Shown in pieces: positions 45,909 through 55,900 of a DNA stretch of 64,000 nt. Each line of letters starts with the position of its first letter. Within the stretch, counting starts at the first letter, position 1. The notes beneath the pieces are model-generated. The model saw only the letters and a program-made list of their open reading frames with translations. It was not told the origin of the DNA and made no database searches. The position numbers and the translations under genes are program-made. Origin of the DNA: Klebsormidium nitens (taxonomy: Eukaryota; Streptophyta; Klebsormidiophyceae; Klebsormidiales; Klebsormidiaceae). The stretch spans positions 62,001 to 126,000 of the forward strand of contig DF237133.1 in the NCBI GenBank assembly GCA_000708835.1. The letters are read 5' to 3'.

Positions 45909-47218
45909 TTCGGATTCATGTGCGAGGCTTTTTGGACCAGGTTTGGAGGGGGAGGGTTTGCAATTGTTTGGCATTACATTTGAGGAACCATATCAGCAGT
46001 AGATTTTCGGATTGCCTTGACGTAGGAGCTTTCAGCCAGAGCTGTTTGAGATTGTGACAGGAGCATGACCTGAATGTTGGATATGCCGTCCAATTCGGAA
46101 CAGCTCTTTGGAGGCATGAAAGGATACTGGCCTTCATGTTGGGGCATTCGGTTTATGGGATAGGCTTCCAGAACTGGTTCTGAGTTAGAAGGATGAGAAG
46201 GGTGTAGAGGTCAGGTTGAGGTTTGGAGAGGTATTGATGCTGTGTACTTTAGATCGACAAATAGTACCCAGGAGCGCCTCGGTGGGTTTCACTAGTCATA
46301 GCTTCGTCATAGCCACGCTTAGTCACGCACGCATTCACGTCAAGGGTACTTGCGAAGATTGGGGCAACACTCGGAACATTTGATCTCAGTCGAGAACGAT
46401 GCGTACAACGTAGTGAACAAACAGGTGAATTGGAACATGCAGAAACCGAACAAGAACGACAACATGCGTCATTGTAGCTTTGATTGAGGAGCCCGTCCAA
46501 TTTCCTTTCTAGTTTTGTATATGGTTCTTTCCGGAACAGCACTGGAAAGATACAAAAGCGAAATGATACTTGAGTCCATCCCACCGATTGGTACGATCGA
46601 ATAAATCCGAATTAAAGCCTTAATTCCCTTCTTTGAAAGCTCCGCATGGGATCCTCGACGGTCCTGTGTTTAAGGCCATCAATATCAGCTGGTACAATCA
46701 TGCACGTGTACTCATGACGTACAAGTTGCATGAGTTGCCCCGCATGACTTGGGCAAATCTTAGACATGCCATGATGCAGAATGAATTAACATGCGTATAC
46801 AGGTTCTTAGATTGCTAGCTTGTTACTTACACTGAACAACGTCGTAAACATTAAGCTTGCCACATAGATTCTGGCCGGCGTTCCATATGTCATGCGAATT
46901 TCGAAAACATCATGCAGCTGGCATCCAATTGATAATTATGTTTTGATCAGAACATGCAATCCGAGCTTATATACGGCACATGTGCGTAGATTTCCACGTC
47001 AACATTTCCGGGGCCAGTTTGATGATGACTACAATTGCAATATTCATCTGTTGAAGAAAGCTCAAGCTCCTGAATCATGTGTTGTTGAATTGACTATGAA
47101 ATGGCGAACGACGTGTTTTTAGGTCTGATATCCAGACCGAAAATGTCATCATGTTTTGTCGTCAGGGCTGTTTATCAGATTATCTTTAGTCGTCAGGACT
47201 CTCATCGTCCGATTATCT
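45909..47218. other. Convergent intergenic region, no gene seen
   Basis: Contains the 3' UTRs of the alpha-galactosidase (+) and the F-box gene (-). AT-rich compared with the flanking exons; small reading frames overlap on both strands. No repeats of note apart from a GTCGTCAGG(A/G)CT phrase seen twice at 47158 and 47190. Confidence 0.5.
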
Positions 47219-48568
47219 TCAAACTTTCTTGACCAAAACGCATTGTTTCGGCCACCGAACTACCACTTGAAGCCAAGGATGGAGTCTTTGGAATTGCAAC
47301 AAGCGCATGACACAATTATCTACGGCAATGTCCTCGTATGAAAGCTGAGCAAGGTCGATGTCAAGGTTCTCAAGCTTTGGGGCAAGCTTAGCAAGCTCCC
47401 GACATTTGGCAAAGTGCTCCTCTGTAATTGTGCGCCTAAAAACCAGCTTCAACCCCTTCAAAGTAGAAAACGACTTGGAAAGGATGGAGGTTTCTAGCGA
47501 CATCGAAATGAACTCAAGGATGTGCCCAGACATCTCCAGATTTTCAAGACGCTTGAGGTGGTGTAGGAGTGATACCAAGATCACATCTTCTTCACTTAGA
47601 TCCAAGATTAACAGGGCTCGTGCATCATTACACGCACGAAGTGTCGCAATGAGCTCCTCTTCACTTGTCCCAGCGACACCTGTCATTTTGATTTGCAAGT
47701 TGCGAAGTTTCCAGGGACCCCTCTTCACGATGCCCCAAGCACAATGCAGGACAAGGTTCACGAGGCGCGGCGCTTCAACTCTTAGCGTGGTCGTCCAAAC
47801 AGCCTCCAAGGACTCCAGTTGTGGTGTTGTCAACTCCAGTGTGTTGGCTTCATCCTCTGGCCTAAAGACCAAAGTTTTCAAACTATTGGACGTTATGGTT
47901 GGGTCCGCTAGATTGTACACTTCGTCAATAAGCAGATCTTCCAAGCAAGGGCAACCTTGGATGATGCTTGCAAGGCAAGAATCTTGCATTCCAAGTGACA
48001 TTAAGGTAAGCTTGACCAGGGACGCAAAGGAACGGATGCTTGCCAAAGGCTTGCAAAAGTCCAAGAAAATACCGTCAATCTCCAATGACCTCAGTCGACC
48101 GCACGTCGAGAGGGTTTCCAAGAGATTCTGCTCATACTCCCCACCTTGCTTGTCCTCGATAGGAGAGTCCTGAAAAACCTCAAGGTGTTCCAACTTGGGC
48201 ATCGTGCTTGAGATGGCACTTAGAAAGGTCTTGGATATCCGCGCACCATGCAGGACCAGATTCTTCACCGCCTGATCTTTCTGAAAAAAGCGAAGCACGC
48301 TGGCCTCCATTGGTCCAGATTTGTCCAGAGCAGGGACGAAAATTTCGTTCGTCCGAGGTACAATCTCGTTGAAACGTTTACAGACTGTTCTCCATTGACA
48401 AAGCTGAATCAAGTTTCCCGCACAATTGCAGTTCTTGGAGGAGCACCAACTGTGGGGGCCCTTTCCTGCCATGGTGAGTATGTGGAGCACAATATCGTCT
48501 GAAAGCCTCTCAAAAGGATTCATCTTTCTCTCCGCCCTGTTTCCAGAGCAACGCCGCCGCCTGTCCAT
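47219..48568 (-). CDS. F-box protein with leucine-rich repeats
   Basis: An uninterrupted frame of 449 codons, ATG at 48566-48568, stop TGA at 47219-47221. The N-terminal F-box is FERLSDDIVLHILTMAGK, then CQWRTVCKRFNEIV at about residues 17-70, with a cysteine-containing insertion (WCSSKNCNCAG) in the middle of the box. The rest is a series of irregular LRRs, for example LKTLVFRPEDEANTLELTTP, LRNLQIKMTGV, LENLEMSGHILEFI and LKGLKLVFRRTITEEHF, as in plant F-box/LRR and FBD-type proteins. Such proteins are substrate receptors of SCF (SKP1-cullin-F-box) ubiquitin ligases. A second in-frame ATG (MNPFERLSDD, 48523) could be used. The target is unknown. Being intronless beside intron-rich neighbours is notable. 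Confidence 0.85.
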   Translation of the reverse strand: MDRRRRCSGNRAERKMNPFERLSDDIVLHILTMAGKGPHSWCSSKNCNCAGNLIQLCQWRTVCKRFNEIVPRTNEIFVPALDKSGPMEASVLRFFQKDQAVKNLVLHGARISKTFLSAISSTMPKLEHLEVFQDSPIEDKQGGEYEQNLLETLSTCGRLRSLEIDGIFLDFCKPLASIRSFASLVKLTLMSLGMQDSCLASIIQGCPCLEDLLIDEVYNLADPTITSNSLKTLVFRPEDEANTLELTTPQLESLEAVWTTTLRVEAPRLVNLVLHCAWGIVKRGPWKLRNLQIKMTGVAGTSEEELIATLRACNDARALLILDLSEEDVILVSLLHHLKRLENLEMSGHILEFISMSLETSILSKSFSTLKGLKLVFRRTITEEHFAKCRELAKLAPKLENLDIDLAQLSYEDIAVDNCVMRLLQFQRLHPWLQVVVRWPKQCVLVKKV

Positions 48569-48663
48569 TGTTGCTTCTGCAGAAAAGTGAACAAAGCATT
48601 CATAGGTATATGCATGACATTGCATGACACTGTACGTGCGCACTGGGGCAAGAGCTTAGCTAG

Positions 48664-48968
48664 AGGCACAAAGCAGCCGAACTTTTCTTCGGAAAAACGG
48701 ACACGGTTTCAATCACCGGGCACCTGTTGCAGCTACCGGGGAGCCGTTCAACACTAAAACCCTAAGAATATGCCTTAGCCGTTAGTATTAACCCTAATCG
48801 TAGTGCAGTTTGCGCGACCCTAACAAACCGTCACAGGCTTGCAACGTAACCCTAATGTCACAGGCGATGCCCGGTTGCTCGTCGGCTGTCCGAAGTCCGA
48901 TCCCTGACAACCTGCGTCCGCAACTTTTTTCCGAAGAAAAGTTCGGCCGACGGCTGCTTTGTCCGTTT
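48664..48968. mobile_element. Possible MITE with about 35-bp inverted ends
   Basis: A perfect 21-bp inverted pair, CCGAACTTTTCTTCGGAAAA plus A at 48677-48697 and its reverse complement at 48926-48946, extends outward: ACAAAGCAGCCG precedes the left arm and CGGCTGCTTTGT follows the right arm after a few extra bases. The element would be about 300 bp with no coding capacity, consistent with a non-autonomous DNA transposon. No certain target-site duplication is visible, so a simple inverted duplication remains possible. Confidence 0.5.
48757..48855. promoter_or_regulatory. Cluster of telobox-like AACCCTAA motifs
   Basis: Four copies within 100 bases: AAACCCTAA at 48757, AACCCTAA at 48790, ACCCTAA at 48817 and TAACCCTAA at 48847. 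In plants the AAACCCTA telobox is a known promoter element of translation-related and cell-cycle genes. Here it sits about 190-290 bases upstream of the F-box start codon on the opposite strand. Spacing of about 30 bases suggests a repeat of a longer degenerate unit. Confidence 0.6.
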
Positions 48969-49990
48969 TGCCGCACTAGGGGCCCATTTTGTCGCGCGGC
49001 CGCGCGCGGCCACCCGCGGCCGCTTGGAGAAAGCAGACTTTGCGCGATTCTGCACGCGCGCCTTTCAATGACAATGTTGCCAGCAAGCTTGCAGCCGCTT
49101 TCCGTGTCACTGTGATGTGTGGGTCCTCAATGCTCATTGCATTGACAAGTTGCAGGCTTGCCGTTCTGCGCCTGAGCCTGAGGCTGTCGTTTGCAGAAGC
49201 TCCCATTCATCGTGAGCATACATCTATCCTATGCAAGGGTGACACTCCACGGATTCTGAAAAAGAGGTATGTACAGTTTTCAACTTTCCTTTGCAAGAAG
49301 GTTTCTGTATGGTTGTCATTGTCGAAGGTTCCAATCCCCTCTTGTTTGAATGTGCTTCGTCGCTGGCATCTATCAACTCTCTGCGGTATTGAAGGGCTTT
49401 CATGCATATGTTTCTTCTGCAAGGTTTGACTCTAAAACCTGCCTTGCTATAGGCTCAGAAGGAGCTCTAGGAATGGGACAGCTTCAAAGCATGCTCCATG
49501 CAATATCGGCGAATATTGTGGCCTTCTTGTCTGGAATAATGAACATGCTGCTGGCTTGAATCAGTTTGGCGATAAGACACGGCTATGAGTCAATTCCTGA
49601 TGGTCTTTTATCTCAGGTATTCAAAGGGAATTGCTTTCTACTGATGAATTACCAATCAGGTCTTTAAGCGATGTAGGTCTTGAAGCAGAGGAACAATGCC
49701 ATGCCTATGATCGCTTCGTACCCGGCAACACGTGCAGAAGATTTGTTCCCAAGTATGGGCTTACTCCATGAGAAGCTCGCTCTCGCCAGAACGATTGAGC
49801 TGCTGGGTGTTGACAAGATTTACTTTTGCTTACGCGTCTAGCATGGCTGGGCACTGCGGGCGTCTTCAAAAGCACCTTCAAGCACTGTCACTAGCAGGTG
49901 CGCACTGCAGGAACTTAATCCTGCTCCGCCTTGCTGGTGCAGGCCCTTCCGAAAGAGCTCCACCACCCTTGTCGATCCCATCCAAGAACA

Positions 49991-52900
49991 ATGTCAGGCG
50001 GATTCGACATCCAGAGTTTCTTCAAGAGCGTGAGCTCCACGCCCCCACCCCAACCTCAGGCGGAGCATTCGGGACCCCCCCCTCCAACTTATGGTGGCCC
50101 AAATCAAGGGCCGCCGCCCCCCCTTCCCCCGGGCTTCGGGGCGCCCCCCCCGCCGGGCTACATGCACCCTCAGCAATTCCAGGGGCCCCCTTCTGGCCCT
50201 TTCCCTTTCCACCTGCTCGGGCAGCAGCAGCCGCCGCCGTTCCAGGGGGGTCATCGTCCCCAGCAACAGCACCCCCATTTCCAAGGGGGTAATCCTTCCC
50301 AGCAACAGCATCCCCCATTCCAGGGCCCTCCATCGGGGGCCCCAAACTCGGCGGGCGCCAACTTAATGGCCTTGCTTAGGGGACCTCCCCCAGCCTCTGC
50401 GCCGCCCCCGGTGCCGCAACATAGTCCTGAGGCCCCCCCCGCCGCAAATGGATTTGAGGCCCCCCCCATGTCGGCACCGGTGGCCACTCAGCCAAACCCA
50501 CCTTCGCAGAGCGCGGCGCCGACCGCGCCCCCGCTTACGTTTGCTCCGGGCTCGCCCCCCGCTGCCGGCGCCAAGGCGAGCTGGTTCCGGGGGAAGGCGA
50601 AGAAAGGCACGGGGCGGGTGTTGAGCGGTGCTCACGTCGTGTACGACATCGACGAGAAGCGCGAGGGCGAGACGAAGCCGCAGCTGGAGGTGCACACGAT
50701 CAGCAAGGTGCCGCTGGAGTACCGCTTGGAGCTGGGGCGCGAGATCGCGGTGAACCGGAACTACATCTGCTATGGGATGAAGACGGGGTCGGTGCGCATC
50801 CTGAGCCAGATCGAGGACGCCAAAGTGCTCCTCAAGGAGCATTCGCAGGTGAGGGCAAGGTCTGGAGTTCTTGAATTGTTCAAGGTCGTCGTTATATTGC
50901 TGTGCTGTCTTGTTTGATAGTTCAATTCTCATTACCAATACATGCAATCTCGTGCTCAGTGCAACTTGCGTGGGAACGAGTTGGAGTGGTGTATGGTGGC
51001 ACAATCTCCTGATTGAATTCTCGAAGTTTTTGTATCATATAAAATTTTCGCAGCTTCAACATATCTGAGTGGGGCCTTACAATTGCTTCCGCCACGTATG
51101 CTAGTGCTCAAGATTTTCAGACTCTGACTACTTCTTTGTGTGCAGAGGTTGACGGACCTTGCCGTCTTTGCCGAGGACGTTAACCTCCTTTCCAGGTGAG
51201 ATATTTGCTGTTGTCTCCAAAAGACTAGATCGGCCAGCTAGACTTAGTGCTTGCCGGGTAGAGTGGCAAGTAAGAGACTCGATCAGCAGAAGATTTCCGC
51301 CAAGCAGTTGTGCATTGGACACACTGGAAAGTCGCAATTGCCACACCGAAAATTACAAAGGGCTTTCACGTGCGTCCATCTCCTCTGCCCTCTTCCCATT
51401 AGAAGCTACCATCACCGGCACTTTTATACAACTTCTCAGCCAACTTCACCGCGAAGATATGCAATGAGGTATGCAATAAGAATATGCATCTGGCAGCTTG
51501 CTTATATTGCTGATGCCACGTAAGTTTGAAGAAAATCTGGTTTCCAATCTTCTGCATCTCCTCTCGTCCAGCGCTTCTTCAGACGGCCGCGTGTTCCTCC
51601 ACGAGGTGGTGGGCCGCGGCAAGAAGGACACCAAGGCGCGGCCCATCATGGGCCTCCAGTGGCCCCCTGAGGGAGGCGCTTTGCACGTTGCTTGGAACCC
51701 CCGGCAACAGGTAATTTCGTACCCCCAATTTGAATCTAACTGCTTACTGTTACCAAGCGATGGAGCTTCTTGACGGTTGCCTGCTACTTTGGGCAGGACC
51801 GGGCCCGTTCTGGAAGTGCGCTCTTGTCGTGGCCCGCTTTTGCCTGGACAGAGAATGGGCTTCCTGTATGATGCGTGGAGTTGCAGTTCGTGACATTTTC
51901 AAGCGATCAACGCACTTGCGAGATGTGTCATGGGCAGGAATCGTCCGTGTAGCGGAGAGTTTTGCAGCATGCTACTTCCCATCCGATCAAGAGAACTCGT
52001 CACTAATTCTGCCCTCCTTTTCGCACCCCCCCTCGTAGGAACACCTCGCCATCGTCCAGGGCAACTCCTTCTACCTTGCTGAGGTCAGCCGCCTCCAGCA
52101 ACAGCTCCCCCCCCCTCAGGACGGCGAGCCCGCCCCGCTCCTAGCCGTCGACCCCACAAACCCCGCTCCGGGCCTGCGCCTCGTCGGCACGCACGCTGAC
52201 GTCATCGTCGACGTCAGCTTCTCGCCAGCTGGCGACCGCATCGCGTCCGCGTCCAGGGACGGGCGCGTCAAGGTCTGGGGCGGTGAGGGGGACCGGTGCT
52301 TGTCGGAACTGACCCCCCATTCCGGGGAAGCCGTCTGCAGCGTGCGTTTCGTCGGGACGGGAGACGAGATTGTTTTGGTGACAGGGGGGCCGGCAAACAG
52401 GGAGATTAAGCTGTGGGTCGCGGGGGGGGAGGGAGCGGAGTGGCAGTGCGTGCAAACGGTGGAGCTGACCAGCGCGGAGGGGGCGGAGGCCTTTTTCAAC
52501 CACTTGCATGTGAGGGCCGTCATGGTTGCAGAGAATTTTGCCCAAGACTGTGTTAACTTTTTCCTCTACGGTTAACACGGAAGGTTGCGTGCAGTTCAGT
52601 GGTACCGATAAGTGAGAAGAACGCTTTCCAAGCGAACCAGTGCTCACTTCGTGATCTGCTGCAGTTACAGCCCTTCAAAAGCTGCCATCCAGGTTGTGTG
52701 AAGAAGTTGGAAACCGCAGGCTTGCTTGCTCCTTCACCTGGTCTGACAATCTTGTCTCTAGTGAAGACGTCTCGTCTCCTCTTACACCTAACAACGCTGC
52801 CTGTCTTTCTTGTCCCAAGTCCTTGTAGACCACTGCCGTAACCTCCTCTTTCCGACTTGGATGGTTATCAACACCATATCCGATTGTTTTTACAATGTCT

Positions 52901-55900
52901 TTGAGAAGGCAGACTTTTGGATTGTTCTGCCAGGTGGACCACCGCTCGGGCCTCCTCTTCCTGGCCAACACGCTGCGCAAGAGCATGTACGTCCTCAACC
53001 TGCGGCGCGGGGCCGGCTCCGCGCAGCCCCCCGCCTTCGACTATCTCGCTGAGTTCTCGTTTACGGCGCCGGTCCTCAGCTACACCACACTGAACGAGGG
53101 AGTGGTCGACGGGGAGGAGACCGTGGAGATCTACGCTGTGCAGCCAGAGAAGATCCAGCGATATGCGCTGGACGCAGCGTTGGTAAGCAGGATTCTGGTA
53201 ACAAAATTCGGTGCGGGTGGACGGGAATGAATTGTCGGTTGTGGGATCGTTAGGCTGGGGCAATCGGGTTACAAGGGATTTGAGCTCGACAAGTGTACCG
53301 GGTTTAAGTGGACTCTGGGGTTGTCCGCAAGCTAGAGTGTTCTGCTTGGTATATTGGCAAAGTACTGGCTGCCTTCCTTTGCAGCGACGATTGATCCAGA
53401 GGACCATAGAACTTGGTGGCATATTGGCTCGGGCTTTATTTCTCGAGATGCACGGGCTGACATTTTGGACTTAAAATGTGGGGCCATAACCAGAGGAAGA
53501 TGAGCACATTATTGCCGGCCGGCCAACTGTAAATACTTGTGTATTCAGCCCTTCCTTTGCGTTCTCAAGGCCCTCAAGACAGCCAACGACAGGTAGAAGA
53601 GGTTACGCAGATTCCTCTCACTTCTCATCACCTTCGTCTTGAGACTAAATATACATACATTTGTACAGTGCCGCCCACCTCCTGAAGAAGAAGCGGCCCC
53701 CCCTCAGGCCCCCGTGGCCGCGCCAGGGCCCCTTTCCCCCATGATCCTCTCCCAACTCACCGAAGCCCCCCCGACCGCGCACAAGCCCCTTGTTCCCGAA
53801 GTCCCAAGCGCCCCAACCGCTGAGCAACAAGCCCACCCCCCCGAACCGACACCGGAGAATGAACCGAGCGCTCCGGACGCCCCAGAGGGCCTGGACGTGT
53901 CGGTGCAGAAGCAACCGGGGGTGAGCCCCGACCTGACTCGCGAGTTCTCGGGACGGGAGCACGGGCATGTGAACCTGGGCGTCGGCAGCCGGGGCCTTGT
54001 TCAGAACATGAACGAGCTGAAGAAGCAGGCGAGCAGGAGCCGGACGGGGAGCCCAGCCCGGCAACAGGGCCTCGAGGCGAAAACCGCCGGAACGAAAGAA
54101 GCTGAGGGGGTTAAGACGGAGGAAAGTGCAAAGGTGGAGACCAAAACCGAGCAGGGGGTTGAGAAAGCTCCGGAGATTCCCCCCCTGGAGGCCGCCGCTC
54201 CGGTTGCGGCTCAAGAGACGGCCACGGAAGAGGCTAAGGGGGTCGAAGAGGCAAGCTCACAAGAAGCGCCGAAGCTACCGGAAGCGCCAAAAACCTCTGA
54301 AGCCCCGAAACTGCTAACGCCAGCCATGCTGATGGGGGGCCCCAAGGTAGAAGAGCCGCAGCCTGCAGCGCCCCCCCAAAAGAAGGACGCCGGTGCTACA
54401 AACGGGGCGAAGGGGCGCCAGGGGGGTGCGAAGCAGCACGTGGGCAGCCCCCCCAGATCGAAGGGCGGGAACAACGTCAAGTGGGCGCCCAAAGTGGGGG
54501 GTCCGGAGGTAGTGTCGAGCGCGCCCCCCGTCGAGGGGCTCTCGTATGATGACGTCATGAAGGGCGTTGCGGCGAAGAAGGAGGAGCCCAAAAGTAAGAA
54601 AGAGCCAACAAAGGCGAACGCCGCGCCTCCGGCCACAGCGGCGGTGGCGGCGCTCGCCGTACCCCCCCCGGAAAAAGAAGACGGCGCGGTTCTCAAAGAT
54701 TCGGAAGAGGCGGCGGGTCCGTCCGAAGGGGAGAGGGGCGAGCCCGAGAAGAAGCGCAAGGGGAAGGAGAAGGAGAAGGGCCCCGCTCAGGCGGAGGCGG
54801 AGGCCGCCACGAAGGCGGAAAAGCTGGAGGACGTGACGGCGGCGCTCCAGACCGGGGCCCCGGAGGCCCCCGCCGGGGAGGGGCTCGTGGACCCGGCCGC
54901 GCTGACATCTGGCGGCTTCCTATTGGCCGAGAAAGCGAAGGGCCGGAAGAAGAACAAGGGGGGGAACTTGGCGACTGCGGCTGCGGTCCCCCCCCCGCAA
55001 ACCCCTGCGGAAGCAGCCCCCGGCCCCAGCGCGCCGGCACCCCCGTCGCAAGGAACAGTGGCGGTTCCTACGGATTCCAATGAAATGCTCCAGCAGGTGA
55101 AGCAGATTCCGGGGGGGGTTGCGACGGCGGTGGCGAAAGAAGGGAAGAGGATCGAGACGGCGCTGGCGCTCAGACTAGAGAAGGTGATCAAAGCGAACGC
55201 CGAGGCGCAGGCGGCGCGGGCCGAGGAAGAAAGGGCGAAGCGCGAGAAGGCGGAGAAGCTGCGGATGGACACGGCGCTGCAGGCGATCACGGGGGCGCTC
55301 AGCCGTGACCTCCCGGCACTTGTTGAGAAGGTGGGGATTGGTAAAATCAGTACGTGGAGAATCCTAGATACCTATCCTACTTAGCTAAGAGCATCCGTTT
55401 GAAGATTTGGTGAACCACAAGATATGTGTTCTGCACTTCTGCTTTGTGGTTCCGAAAGTTTGTGTTCGTAAATCACATTTGGCCTTCACGGGGGCGCTCA
55501 GCCGGGAGCTCCCGGCGCTCGCCGAGAAGGTGGGCAATGCAATGGTTCTGTATTTTGCACTTCTTGGGTGGTGAGTTTCTTTGAAGATCCGTGGAATCGA
55601 CTATCTTGTTTTGCGTCCCGGATCTGAGATTCTCGGCTGCAAACTTTGCTGACTGCTGATCAAGGTGCTATTGAAGAATGCAAATACCGTCTTCATAATT
55701 GAAATTCGTCGCATAGAATGTCAATGATGCGTGGTTTGCTGTTGTTACAGCACCAAGGTTGTTGTGCTCGAAAGTCTGCCAGTCTGACAAGCCGACCTAT
55801 GTTCACAAACCTGCTGTTATATCTAATTTCTGAACCCACTGCTCCTGTTAATGCAGTCTGTGAAGAAGGAGCTCGCGGCCGCGGCCCCCGCCATGTCACA

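Larger units (their letters stand above)
48569..49990. other. Divergent intergenic region between F-box and EDC4 genes
   Basis: Shared upstream region. It contains the inverted-repeat element with telomere-like motifs (about 48664-48968), a GC-rich palindromic patch GCGCGGCCGCGCGCGGCC at about 48995, and otherwise non-coding sequence to the EDC4 ATG. Nothing else has coding support. Confidence 0.5.

Noticed and set aside
47358-48173. 271-codon plus-strand frame
   Set aside because: It is the antisense shadow of the F-box/LRR coding sequence and has no family features of its own.
54211-55290. Long minus-strand frames opposite EDC4 exon 6
   Set aside because: They arise from the GC-biased, low-complexity coding strand; their Pro/Ser/Gly content mirrors the Glu/Lys/Ala linker, and no splice structure supports them.
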